Shown: positions 32,745 to 44,059, numbered from the stretch's first letter. The stretch: 60,000 nt of DNA from Strigamia acuminata (GCA_949358305.1 OX442323.1:5024001-5084000); one strand, 5' to 3'. The notes: generated by a model from the letters alone, not told the origin. Translations and numbers: made by a program.

Positions 32745-34625
32745 GTTTGAGGCGAGGGGTGCGACATTTGACCGAATCTCTGACAATGGCTTCCGAATCT
32801 CGCCCGAATCTTTCCGAATCCCGCCCGAATCTTTCCGAATCCCGCCCGAATCTTTCCGAATCCCACCGAATCTTCGAATCTCGAATCTTTAAATTGTATA
32901 CAAATCGAGGAAAATAAAGTCAAAATTTATGATAAAAAAATGTAATAATATTTTTACAAAAAACTGGAATAACCAAGGGAATAACTGACAACTGTAAATA
33001 AATCGAGAAATAAATGTTCCACATTGAAATTGTCGGAAATTGTCGTTGAAATTGTCCGTATCGGAGGAAATTATACCTGCGCACCTCGCTGCGCGGTATC
33101 TGCGCATGCGCATTTATGATTTAGCGCGAACTTCAAATTAATCCCGGAATTCAACATTGTTCGCAATTGTGATTGAGTTGGATTGCGTGCTATTTTACCT
33201 CGTATTTTACTTTATCCTATTAAAGGTAAGACTTTTGCGGATTATTATTTTCTCATTGATTATTTTTATGATGCTTTTCGTTCCAACTACAGGTTCCTCT
33301 GGCAAGTTCCATTCATACGACCATACGAAAATTGTTACGAAAGTCGACGATTTTTTTAGCGCTACGGTGAAATTCGAGTCAAACTTGAATTGAAATTGAA
33401 TTGAAATTGAATAATTAGTACGGTAACAGATTATGAACTAAGTGCGCGTTAATTTGATATTTCGGAAAAGCTATTTCTATTGATATCGGTTGAAATATAC
33501 GTATGGCGACGTATGGGCTATTTCGGGCTATTTTCACCGATTTTGGTTGAAATGATCGCCAAATTCCTACTAAAAAAAATGTTCCTTATTCCACAAGAAA
33601 ATATATTATTCGTTTTTTTTATTCTAATGAAAAAAAAATCTGATTTGATTTACTACTAACTTGTAAGTTATTAATTTAAAGGAAAATGAAACTCTTTAAA
33701 ATTTGTAATTAGCAAAATAAGATCTTTTTTTTTTGTTTTTTTTTATTAAATTTGAGTATGGATTATAAATAAAACAAAATAAATAAAATATATTACCTGA
33801 TTCTTTTTTTATATTCCATACACAAATGTAATGGAATCGAATGGAATAATGAACAAATTTTTTTATAATTTACCTTACTTTTACTTATATTGGCCAATGA
33901 TAGAGGTGTCTCGCAAAGATATTATCGAGGATATTATTCATTTTTTCGACCAAAAATTCATTTTTTGGACGAAAAATTCATTTTTTGAACGAAAAATTCA
34001 TTTTTAGGTTAAAAAAAATTCATTTTTTTGACAAAAAATTTATTTTTTGGACGAAAAATTTATTTTTTGGACCAAAAATTCATTTTTATGTTAAAAAAAT
34101 TCATTTTTAGGTTAAAAAAAATTGTTATTTACACCCAAAAAATGAGCCGGCAATAACTTCGCAATGCGTCTGCAAAAGGGCGGTTTTTTGATCCGCTTTC
34201 CGGCTACAATTACGTCGTTTTAGGCCCGCAAAAATAGCAGCTTTACTAATAAATAATGTTTTGCTTCAGATTTCTTTTTCTGTGGGAAGGATGTCGGATG
34301 GAACGGTTTGGCAATTCGCAACAGAGAATGATATTTCGCCACAGATCCAAGCCTGCTTGAAAGCTGCAGGATATTTCACATTAACTGGAATTTCAAAAAT
34401 TGAAAGCAATGAATTGATTGAAAAATATCTGCAGGATACAGCTGATCTATACGAAGATGAGAAAGAGCTGAAAGCGATTTATGGAAAATTCCATAAAAAG
34501 CCCGAGAAATTTCGTTTTGCACCTGGACAACATGAAGAAATAACACGATTTAAAGATATCTGTCGAAGGAAAATCGATGACAACGAGAAAACCGTGGTGA
34601 AAACACATAAGCGGCTGAGACTGTC

Positions 34626-34876
34626 TGTCAGCGATGAAAGAGCAAGCGACAAGGAATTTGCGACTGTCTAGGTTCAAAATGTGCACAAACTAACTTTATT
34701 CGGCTTTTACAAATTCAAAGGTAAACAAATCGATTTTCTGAAAATAAATAAAACGAGGTCTTCCATTGGCTGTCCCGTCCCGACGTCATCAATCAACACC
34801 GACAGGTGCGCCGCGTGGCAGGTGTTCGCCTCGGCGCCAGGTCGCGCGCAACGTGAGGTCAACGTATGACCTCACA
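34626..34876 (-). repeat. LTR (3' LTR of the element, left copy)
   Basis: 251 bp with TG...CA ends, identical by eye to 37099-37349. Confidence 0.9.
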
Positions 34877-37034
34877 CGTCCACCCCAGGGGTAGTGATGG
34901 TCCCCATCACGGCCTCCTCGTTACAGTTCCTCAACTGGGCGCCATGCGCCTTCCAAGTTCGGCCGTCCTCATGTGACAGAATGTAAACCTCGGTCCCCAA
35001 ACGCTCCGTGATTAAATGTGGGCCCTCGTATAAGACCTCGGATTTCCTCCGTCGATGGCCCCTCGTACAGTTCCGAGCAAAACCTCTCACGCAGCTCTGC
35101 ATACCTTTCCACCAGTGCCTTCTCGGTCTAGATAACGTTTTAAGAGCGATTGCATGTTCGCATGATTCGTGGACCGCCTTCGTTAATTTGTCGGTCATGC
35201 TCCCCGGCACCACAATTCGGGAACACTTCCTATTTCGTCGTGTTTCCACGTGGTGGAGAAATCCGTCGACCGCCTCGAACTCCGTCGGGGGGCACGCCGT
35301 CTTCTCCCTGCAAAACGCATCACTCCGCTGCTCCTCTCGCAGTGTCCCATCTCTCAACTTAATTGTTGCCAATACGACTGTCGTCCCTGATTCGATTGCT
35401 CGTGAAAGTGCGTCGGGGATCTCATTCTCCTTTCCCTTTTTGTGTTCTAGACGAATCTCGCGCTCCTCGCCCACACACTTTCCCGGCTCGTCCTGCTCTC
35501 CGAACGACCGGTCCTCCGCTGAAATCCGCAGTGGGGCTCGAAAAATGTAATGCATCGCCGGCATCGATTCCTTGATCTCCTTATAAAAAGTCACGTCGCC
35601 GTCGCCGGAAATCATCCAAGCCAAACCGGCCTGTTTGCGCCAGTCCATCCCGATGACCAGCGGGAAAGGCGCATCCTGGACCACGGCAACGTCGCTAATC
35701 CTGGTCCTCATTTTACCGATTTGCACGTTCAGGTCTACGTGGCCCAACACCTGTTTGTCGCCACTCGCCGTCTTGAAATATTCTTTCTCCAAATTTGGGC
35801 GAATTTCAACGCTGTCCCCAACAAAAAGTTGATCTACGGTCGAGCAGTTTGCCCCACAGTCAATCAGGGCCTCCACCTGTCCCCCGAGCTCCGCTGACTG
35901 GCAATCCACGACGACGAGATTCGACTCCGGACACTTCGTCCTAACCATGCAAATGTTGATCTTCTTTTTCTCGGCGTCCCTCAGTTGTTGCCTTGCGTCT
36001 CCCTCCTTCTGTTCGGGCTTTTTCGCTTTGGAACAATCAAATGAACAATGGCCCATCTCGTTGCAACGCCAACATTGCATTTTTGACATGTCCATGCCCT
36101 TTTTATATGACGTTTCATCGCGTGGTGTCCTTGTCCGGGCCTCGATATTTGGCTTCGCGGTCTCTTTTGGTGTCGTCCTCGGTGGTGACTCGATGGCCTC
36201 TCTGTTCCGGTCAATCTCGCGTCCCTTCCTAATTAATTCGATAAAAGAATCAAATTTTGACATGCGAAATAAATCACGAGTGTGCAAATCGCGAACTCCC
36301 TCTATTGTGACATTTATCGTGTCGTCCTTCGAGAAACTGAACGCCTTCTTTGTTGTCTCGATCAACGCGATTTTTGCGGCGAAATATGTGGCGAGGGACT
36401 CGTTCTCCAACTGCTTTCTTGCAGCGATTCGCTGCCTCCACTTATCGTAGGTATCAACGTCCAAAAAATAATCCCTAATTGACGCCGCCCACTCTGACCA
36501 CAAAACAAATTTCTTTCCAAAAATATCATACCAATACAGCGCTTCTTCCTTTAATTGTCCGTTTGCCACCGCAATTTTCGCGTGCTCGGTCCATTTTCCC
36601 AATGTGGCCGCACGCTCGACGCACTCGATGAAATGTTCTACGTTCTCGTCACGTTTTCCTTTGAACACGGGCACTCCCTTCGTCGTGTCCACCTCGTGCT
36701 GCACTTTAATCTGTCCCGCGAGTCCCGTTGCGGTTGACACGATGGCCGTCTGGGTTGGCTCGGGCTTGACCTTGGCTGCATCTTTTGCCACGTTGTCCGC
36801 TAAAATAGTGGCCAAAAATTCACTTTTCTTTTTGCAATTGCTTACGTCAATTCCGCGCAGCAAGCATTCGTCGCGAATGGTATCGCACGTCAAAAGGTCC
36901 AAAACCGGCTCGCTAGTCGAAGTGAAAACACTTTTCATGTCCGCCATTTTATGTCCCGAGTTTTCCTTCCTCACGCCCACGCACGGCAATTTTCGTATTT
37001 TCGGTTGCGGCTCGAAAATCCAACGAAAATCCAA
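34872..37034 (-). CDS. Gag-protease fused to RNase H/integrase remnants, 720 aa
   Basis: This is the only large frame of the LTR element. From the N-terminus: a gag-like region, a CCHC knuckle (CWRCNEMGHCSFDC, roughly residue 325-338), then a retropepsin-like aspartic protease motif (ALIDCGANCS, near residue 390, with GMDWRKQAGL downstream). The sequence then jumps to a segment like the C-terminal end of RNase H (HKKGKENEIPDALSR) and to an integrase zinc-binding/C-terminal tail. Reverse transcriptase is entirely missing, yet the join is in frame. The protein could still act as gag plus protease, but cannot copy itself. The first residues may be read through from a start upstream of the gag domain. 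A second Met (MADMKSVF) is a plausible alternative start. Confidence 0.75.
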   Translation of the reverse strand: MDFRWIFEPQPKIRKLPCVGVRKENSGHKMADMKSVFTSTSEPVLDLLTCDTIRDECLLRGIDVSNCKKKSEFLATILADNVAKDAAKVKPEPTQTAIVSTATGLAGQIKVQHEVDTTKGVPVFKGKRDENVEHFIECVERAATLGKWTEHAKIAVANGQLKEEALYWYDIFGKKFVLWSEWAASIRDYFLDVDTYDKWRQRIAARKQLENESLATYFAAKIALIETTKKAFSFSKDDTINVTIEGVRDLHTRDLFRMSKFDSFIELIRKGREIDRNREAIESPPRTTPKETAKPNIEARTRTPRDETSYKKGMDMSKMQCWRCNEMGHCSFDCSKAKKPEQKEGDARQQLRDAEKKKINICMVRTKCPESNLVVVDCQSAELGGQVEALIDCGANCSTVDQLFVGDSVEIRPNLEKEYFKTASGDKQVLGHVDLNVQIGKMRTRISDVAVVQDAPFPLVIGMDWRKQAGLAWMISGDGDVTFYKEIKESMPAMHYIFRAPLRISAEDRSFGEQDEPGKCVGEEREIRLEHKKGKENEIPDALSRAIESGTTVVLATIKLRDGTLREEQRSDAFCREKTACPPTEFEAVDGFLHHVETRRNRKCSRIVVPGSMTDKLTKAVHESCEHAIALKTLSRPRRHWWKGMQSCVRGFARNCTRGHRRRKSEVLYEGPHLITERLGTEVYILSHEDGRTWKAHGAQLRNCNEEAVMGTITTPGVDV

Positions 37035-37075
37035 CGAGCTCTCTCACGCAGCGACGACGTTCACGCGTCCGCCGG

Positions 37076-37098
37076 GTCCTAAGCTGTCGACTGCGCCA
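37076..37098 (-). promoter_or_regulatory. tRNA-Ser primer-binding site of the LTR element
   Basis: On the minus strand, directly after the 5' LTR, the sequence is TGGCGCAGTCGACAGC. TGGCGCAGTCG is the complement of a serine tRNA 3' end (CGACTGCGCCA), the primer type known for the Drosophila 17.6/297 group. Confidence 0.6.
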
Positions 37099-37349
37099 TG
37101 TCAGCGATGAAAGAGCAAGCGACAAGGAATTTGCGACTGTCTAGGTTCAAAATGTGCACAAACTAACTTTATTCGGCTTTTACAAATTCAAAGGTAAACA
37201 AATCGATTTTCTGAAAATAAATAAAACGAGGTCTTCCATTGGCTGTCCCGTCCCGACGTCATCAATCAACACCGACAGGTGCGCCGCGTGGCAGGTGTTC
37301 GCCTCGGCGCCAGGTCGCGCGCAACGTGAGGTCAACGTATGACCTCACA
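37099..37349 (-). repeat. LTR (5' LTR of the element, right copy)
   Basis: 251 bp, identical by eye to the left LTR, followed by the second CTGTC. Confidence 0.9.
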
Positions 37350-40300
37350 CTGTCAGACAAAGCTAATGATTCTTGTGGTCAGAAGTTTTGCAACTATGGA
37401 ACTGAAAAAAGCACCACATCAAACACCAATACGTCAGAAACCGACACTCATGAATCCATAATTTACACTGATGTGAAATTAAAAATGAGAAAATGGCTTG
37501 CAAAACAGACTGATCCAGCGCTAAAGAGTTTAAAACACGAAAAAGATTTTAAATTTACCGTATCCTCCAGCGAATCAAGCAGTGACAATATATTTGAACA
37601 TTATGAAGTTGTGGTGTTGTGTTTGATGTGTAATGGGAAAATACGATTGCACATCAGAGATAAACACTTTACTGTTTTCAATGCAACAAGACATCTAGAA
37701 AAGTGCGCTAAAAGGTGTAAATTTGGAAACATGACCCAAAAAAGTTTGCCATTATATTTCCGTGCAACAGGAGAGAAGAATGGGGAAGAAATAACCCACA
37801 ACGATGATAATGATAATGACCAGTTTAATTATGTTACAGAAAATAATGACAATGTAAGCTTATGTACGAATGAAATGCAATTAGATCTTGAGTTGGGTGC
37901 AAATCAAGATATTGTAACAACCACGCCAATAGGTAATGAATAAATAAATTGTTTTATGCCTTTTACAAATGATAACAAATTTTTATAAAATTGCAGAAAT
38001 GTACTCCAGAGCTTATTACAGAAAAGAAAAAAGCAAAAAGGAATTGTTACAATCAAGTGCGATGTGCCAAAAGATTACCAATTTTTACAACCCTCTTGAT
38101 GAAATTCGACACTTGTTAATTGAAAACAAAAATTTAAACAACTTTATAACGCATTTGCTGCAGCAGCAAAGTACGGCAGTTACTGAAGACCACTCAAGCC
38201 TGGAACACACTGTTGAATCCACGGTTAAACCCAGCAATTTTTTGCAGCTAATGTGGGATGCAGCTATCTCAAATACCAAACGAAAACGAAATGAATACGA
38301 CTCAGATTCGATAAAAGAATTTGCTATGTTGTTATTTATGTGGCTTGGACCATCGAAATACACAATTTTATATGCGAATTTAAATTCCGGTATACCAAGC
38401 AGTCGCCAGGTTGAAAGATACCTAAAAAAATTCCAAAACGATATTACAGAGGGAAAACTAAGAATTGGTTATTTGAAGCAACATATGGAGAGGTACAACT
38501 GTACTAACAACACTGTTTGGTTAAGTGAGGATGCAACACGCCTAGTGCAATCAATCAACTATGATGGCGATAAAAATGCATGTGTTGGATTTGTCTCACC
38601 GATATCAGCAAGTGGATTGCCGGAAATTAATACGTTTCCATTCACATCCATACCAGATGTCAAAGCTTACTTCAAAAATTATAATTTTGCTAATCAAGCA
38701 TACGTTATTATGGCACAACCAATGTGTCCAAATGTTCCAGCCATTTGTTTTTGTTTATTTGGAAGTGATAATAAATTCACATCTACTAATGTTCTGAACC
38801 GATGGAAAACAACACTTGATGAGTGCAATGCAAATGATATTGTGATCGCAGGTTTCAGCGCTGATGGTGATCCGAAATTATTAAGGAGTATGCAGTTATC
38901 AAGTGGTCTGTTTTGTGAACCAAAAACAGTCTTTCAAGAAAAAGAAGAGGATCCAAACAGGATTTCTTCAACTGAAAACAAATGGTTTATTATGAATGGA
39001 AACATAAAGTTTTCTCTCATTCAGGACACTATTCACATTGGGGCAAAGCTACGTTGTCGTTTGCTTAAGAAAAATCGTTTACCAATTGGACACCGTTTTA
39101 TATGCATTTCACATTTACAGCATATAGTGGAAAATAATTCAAAGGATTCACATCCATTAAGACTTTCTGATCTTGATTGCCGAGACAAGATGAACTATGC
39201 AGCTGTCGAGCGAATGGTGTCCAAAAATGTTCTTGAATTAATTGAAAAAAAAGAAGAATTTAGAGGAACATTATTGTATCTAAAAGTGATGAAATTTGTG
39301 TTGGATTGTTTTTTAGCAGACGACTTGTCTCCTCTCAAACGAATAGAGAAAATTTGGACTGCGATTTTCATCTTACGAGGATGGAGATTCTGGTTAAAAA
39401 ACTGTACCACTTGCAAGCAACTGGACAGTTTTATAACTACCAATGCGTATCAGTGCATCGAATTAAATGGCCACAGTTTAATACGTGTTATTGAAACTTG
39501 CAGAGAAAATTCATTGCCATTTTTACCACAATTACTTGGATCGCAACAATGTGAACAACTCTTTCGTATTGCCAGAAGTTACTCTGTTGTGAATTCAACA
39601 ATTGTTAATTTCAGTCTCAGTGAGTTGATAAAAAAAATTTATCGAATTGAATCCGAATTAGCTGTCAGAGCTTCTGCCAATTCGAATAACATTCTAAAGA
39701 TGCCAAAATTAAAAAAATATTCATCTAAGATGGGTGAAATGCCTTCGACATTCCAAAATGTTAGCTGTCCAACAAAGAATGAAATAATCATAGACGGTAT
39801 TTCTAAGGCACAACGAAAAGCTGTGCTATTATTGCACAGTGTGGGGATCGGCTTTTTATATCCAAACAACATATTCAATGATAATTTACTTGTTAAGGAT
39901 GTCATTGTCAGATCTGACCATTTAAGTCAAAATGAAGAGGAAGAATCCGAAACCAACATTGAACCAAATGAAAAAGTAACTCCGATATTAGATGAAGATG
40001 AGGAAACACAGGCAAATTTAGAAGTTATGACACGAAATAATTTAACTAGAAAATTAAAAAAAGTGAAAATAAATGGACTGTCATGCTTTGTATATGCTGA
40101 CCAAGAAGAACCATTTTCATTTGATGATATTCCAATTGAAAGTCTGTACGTGCCGTATATGATCAAACAAAAAAATGTTTTAATTCGAAAAACAACAGCT
40201 CTTAGACTTATCCATGAAAGAGGATTCTTGTCATCAGATAGACAATTACGTGTACAAGGAAAATTTTGATTGTAAATTTTAATATTTCAATAGTCTCAAA

Positions 40301-40831
40301 TAAAACTAAATAAATGTTCATTTTATTAAATGTCTCAAATAAAATGAAAAAATATCTCCCACTTTACTAAATTTATTTGAAAAAAATCCGAAAAAATCAT
40401 ATGAATCTTTCTGAATCCCATCCGAATCCCATCCGAATCCCACCGAATCCTACCGAATCCCGCCGAATCCCTTCCGAATCTCCCCGAATCCCATCCGAAT
40501 CCCCCGAATCTTTCCGAATCTTTCCGAATCCCATCCGGATCTTTCCGAATCCCCCGAATCTTTCCGAATCTTTCCGAATCCCATCCGAATCTTTCCGAAT
40601 CCCATCCGAATCTTTCGAATCCCAAAAAAGATTCGAATCTCTGACAAGCAGATTCTGATTGTCGCCCCCCTCGGTTTGAGGAGTAAATTCGAATCTGGAT
40701 AATTGCTGAATAAGGTTAAAAGTGGAAAGGTAAAAATCACGAGAGAAAAAAAGTGCAAAATTAGGATTAAGATTGAGACCGAGCAAAATTGTTTTCAACT
40801 GGATGACGCTTTGTTTATTATGAAGGTTCAG

Positions 40832-43255
40832 GTTTCTTCCACCAGATTGAAGCACGAGCGGGAGCGAGGATCAGATTGGATTGTGGGAAGAAGAATGGCG
40901 CGGCGTCATGGTCGGCAGTTACGGCGATCCACGATCGAAACTGGAGTTTGTTCAACGTCACAATGTATTTGGGTGAGTACAATTCAAAAAATTCAGAATT
41001 TACAATTGAATAAGTCTAAAAAATCCGTCATTATTATTATTTTTAGATAATGCATGCTGCATGTTATTTCACCCACCTCTTCACTACAGAACATTCACTA
41101 GTTAAAGAATGATATTTGTTCATACAACATACAAAAGGACAAACAAAAGGACGAATACTTCATGGCTGCATTAAGAAAGAACAGAAACAAATATAATGGT
41201 TTCAGTATGGTAATAATGAACAGAAACAAATCTAACGAGAAACAACGATTGGAAGATAAAGAAGTAACAACTGGACAATACTTGATTGCATGGTTAGGAA
41301 TAAAAAGGAAAGAGTACATGTTTAATCTAATGTTTTTGTTATTCTGGCCAGCCACTAGTGCTTCAGCAAGTTCTTCGTTCTTCGTTCTGTTTGTTTGTTT
41401 AACATTTCATAATCGTTTCACAATTAAATCCTATTTATGTACAATATCATTACAAATTATAAATGTAAGAGAACGTGTTTTTACTGCAGTCTATTTCTAA
41501 ATAGATCAAATCTTATAAAAACGCAATCAACTCGAATTAAATACCTCTTACTTTTCTCGCAATTAATAGATCTCACCTGATTGGTGAGTTTAAAACTATT
41601 TTTACATTGGTTTGAAAGCCAACTCTACATTATTGAGTTTACTTTATCTTTCTATTTTTTATATGCAAATTTCTTATTTTTTATGCTAATAGTGATTTGT
41701 TCAATGGGGTAAGACGGATTATATGTTTGTTTTCTTTTTTATTATTTATTATTATTAGTTATTATTTATTTGAGGGTTAGAAATTATTTATTTATATTTT
41801 TTATATTTTGCAAATTATTTGGAATAATGTTTATTTATATTTTGAATTTTTAGATTTTTAAACCATTGCAAGAGATGTTCAAGGGCTTGATTCGTCGAGA
41901 GAATTTTGTGCGGGTCTATCAAGAGGAGATAGTCAAGAAGGAATTAACTCATTTGATGGATTGCTTTAATGGTAAGAATTGGCAAATTTTATTTTAATCT
42001 AATTTAATTACTGTATGGCCAATGCTACTATTCAAGGGCGGCTCTTATTTGAACTTGCAACCATTTTCATTCGTTTTACTTATTTTGCATTTGGAACGAA
42101 CGTAGAAAAATGTTCAACATTCATTTTGTTTCTTTTTCCGTTTTAATTGCTCTAGAAATATGTTAATTTATTTGTTTATTCTCTAGGAATCGTGCAAGGA
42201 TGCGCCGCGCAGAACGCAAAACTTATATTTTCATTTCTTCATCCGATCATCAGCGAGCTTGCCTCGCTGCTTTCATTTTATCACAATTACCAAGACATGG
42301 TGGAACAAATCTTCAACTTTTCTGCGAATATACAAAACGGATCCTCTGCTACCTCGACCCGTCCGAGTCGTAAATATTATTCGAATGTTGTCTTTCTGTG
42401 ATACAAACTTATGCAAAATTCAATACGGGTAGCAAAATTGCTCATTTTTACCGACTCCTTATTGATTTGTTGATTGGTTTTAGGTAAGCAATCGATCAGT
42501 TCGACCGAAGAAGAGGACCAGTACGAACTTATCTTGCTGCTGATAGTTGCTTACGAATTTGCTGTCGAAGGAATTTCTCGATTTTAGTGCGTGCGATTCA
42601 TTGTGTCGGCCGCCGACATGACGCTCTATGGGCTCAACATTCATTACCGGAAGGGCTTTTCAAACAACTCATTGTGTCCGTCGAATTGGGTTCAAGAGAA
42701 TAAATGTTGAAATTGAAGCGAATTTAAATTGTTTGATAACGGTTTCTACGTTTCGCCAGATTCGCGTCGAACATTATGACGTTGTGCTTCGACTTTGTGG
42801 CTTGTTTGACGACTGACATGACTAAAAACCATCTCAGGAATTATAGTTACGTCGCGCTGAAACAATTTTTGAAGGTAGAAAATGAGTTGTAGTGGAATAA
42901 TCGATATTTAATTGTTGTTTCTTTATTTATAGATGACGTTTAATATTGTTTTGATGCAGAGTTTTGATTTTCATCTTGCGCAGTCGGCGTGTGGCGCGTT
43001 GTTTGTGTTGATTTTCTTGTATCAAGTAGGTTTTATTTGTTTTAAAAAATATTTAGAATTTAATTTGTTATGTTGTGTTTGTTGGACCAGTATCAAGAAA
43101 TCGTGGAAAGCATTTTGAGCAGTCAAGTGGACCAAGTTTGTTGTCAACCCTTGGGGGATTTGTTTAATGATTTGTTGGCGGGGGTTCAGTTGATTGACGA
43201 CAGGCAAAACCGAACGAAATTCCGTGAAAATTTGAACAGTTTGTTGCTGATGTGA
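40832..43255 (+). pseudogene. XPO4: Exportin-4 3' half, intron-containing decayed copy
   Basis: Exons in order: 40832-40972, 41854-41971, 42187-42428, 42484-42874, 42932-43025, 43091-43255 (stop TGA). Several carry exportin-4 matches: FKPLQEMFKGLIRRENF, GIVQGCAAQNAKLIFSFLHP, LSVIQTYAKFNTGKQS across an intron, STEEEDQYELILLL, SAADMTLYGLN, PEGLFKQLIVSVELG and YQEIVESILSSQVDQV. Exportin-4 is a karyopherin that carries cargo such as eIF5A and Smad3 out of the nucleus. Splice sites are kept, but exons at 42187, 42484 and probably 40832 have frameshifts, there is an in-frame TAA after DPSES, and about 40 residues are missing between SAADMTLYGLN and LPEGLFKQL. It is therefore an unprocessed pseudogene, unless the assembly is faulty. 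The last two exons are intact. Confidence 0.8.
41060..41620. repeat. Dispersed repeat, copy also at 45850-46910
   Basis: Long stretches recur in the same order in both places (cttcatggctgcatt, acaaatataatggtttc, ggacaatacttgattgca, ggccagccact, agagaacgtgtttttac). Here it sits in an intron of the XPO4 pseudogene. It has no gene of its own. Confidence 0.65.
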
Positions 43256-43460
43256 GGGGGTTCTTGTGTGTCAAATGAAATTGTTCATGTAGTTTATTCG
43301 ATTAAAACAAAATAATTTTTTTTATTATACTTGAGGGTTGGGTGATATATTTTGAATTACTAAAGCTGCGAGAACTAAAGAAAAAATTCATAAATCGAAA
43401 ATCATGAATGTTTCTGCCAGAAGTTAGTTTCAGATTGGAATCGATTAAAGAAGTTAATAT

Positions 43461-43881
43461 AGGGTGTCCCAAAAATAACGCAAGATTTGAATTAGCCGCC
43501 ATTTATGCAGTAAATTGTTGGCAACCCTGAAACAACAACGATTTGACAGCTGAAAGTTTAGGGTTTTTTCTGCCGAAATTGGATGATATTGATGTGGCCA
43601 ATATGTGGTTTCAACAAGACGTTGCCACATGCCATATTGCCATACAACCATGGAAACAATTCAATTACTACATGAGGCATCACCGGTTTCGGTGATCAGA
43701 ATTGGCCCCTTTTTCTTGCACCGTCTTGTTGAAACCACATATTGGCCACATCAATATCATCCAATTTCGGCAGAAAAAACCCTAAACTTTCAGCTGTCAA
43801 ATCGTTGTTGTTTCAGGGTTGCCAACAATTTACTGCACAAATGGCGGCTAATTCAAATCTTGCGTTATTTTTGGGACACCC
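43461..43881. mobile_element. Foldback element built from mariner transposase sequence
   Basis: Arms of about 160 bp (43461-43621 and 43722-43881) are near-perfect inverted copies beginning GGGTGTCCCAAAAATAACGC. Reading inward, an arm encodes DDIDVANMWFQQD, then ATCH, the mariner-type motif around the second catalytic Asp (WFQQDGATCH). The 100-bp centre continues the transposase frame with drift (METIQLLHEA). It looks like a mariner fragment duplicated head to head with its own terminus. Confidence 0.75.
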
Positions 43882-44059
43882 TTTATTAGCGATTCGGACA
43901 ATTGATAAAAGGAGAGAGTAAGTTTGAAATCACTTGGAACGTAGTTTGCTAAGTTTTGATTTATCTTTGGTTTGATTTTGATATTTTTGGTTTTTTCTCA
44001 CTAGCTAGCACTATGCTGTGCGTCGTAGCTTCACGATTCAAAAAGAAGAAAATGGCGAT

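Larger units (their letters stand above)
34626..37349 (-). mobile_element. Recent, internally deleted Ty3/gypsy-type LTR retrotransposon
   Basis: Two 251-bp LTRs (34626-34876 and 37099-37349) begin TGTCAGCG and end CTCACA on the plus strand and are identical by eye. The target duplication is CTGTC (34621-34625 and 37350-37354). The element lies antisense to the transposase gene. Beside the 5' LTR (the right one) a primer site TGGCGCAGTCG matches a tRNA-Ser 3' end. The internal region is one long open frame with the reverse transcriptase, most of RNase H and most of the integrase missing. It is non-autonomous, and the identical LTRs imply recent movement by a helper (inference). Confidence 0.9.
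34291..40269 (+). pseudogene. Transposase-like gene of the 7.9-kb transposon, split by an LTR element
   Basis: The ATG is at 34291, after acceptor ttgcttcag at 34269. Coding is 34291-34625, then after the nested element 37355-37932, an intron 37933-37996 (GTAATG...TTGCAG), then 37997-40269. These sum to 3186 nt, 1062 codons exactly, so the only visible lesion is the insertion. A zinc-finger-like region (CLMCNGK, then HLEKC, about 37618-37710) could bind DNA and resembles a BED-type finger. The last exon (about 757 codons) holds acidic landmarks that could form an RNase H-like catalytic core: WLSEDATRL, GFSADGDPK, QDTIHIGAKLR and SQQCEQLFR. The layout recalls P-element/THAP9 transposases, but there is no THAP domain. 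I also have a loose memory of uncharacterised animal proteins with an HIG-KLR motif. The superfamily is unassigned. Confidence 0.7.
32753..40673 (+). mobile_element. 7.9-kb DNA transposon, 8-bp target duplication, unassigned superfamily
   Basis: The target duplication GTTTGAGG is perfect (32745-32752 and 40674-40681). Terminal inverted repeats are CGAGGGGTGCGACA and CGAGGGGGGCGACA (13/14). Both subterminal zones carry arrays built on CCGAATC (32786-32880 and 40400-40640), in the same orientation rather than inverted. Without the nested LTR element it is about 5.2 kb. It encodes one multi-exon transposase-like protein on the plus strand. A probable 5' untranslated intron lies at about 33227-33293 (aaag|gtaaga to ctacag|gtt). 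Short degenerate repeats (attcattttttggacgaaaa) fill 33940-34125. Eight-bp duplications occur in hAT, P and some other superfamilies. The ends are not hAT-like. Confidence 0.85.

Noticed and set aside
34681-34869. 62-codon frame duplicated at 37154-37342
   Set aside because: It lies inside the two LTRs. Its duplication reflects the LTRs, not a gene family.
40335-40855. Repeat frames such as PNPIRIPPNP or ERFGKIRGIR
   Set aside because: Translations of the CCGAATC subterminal array of the DNA transposon.
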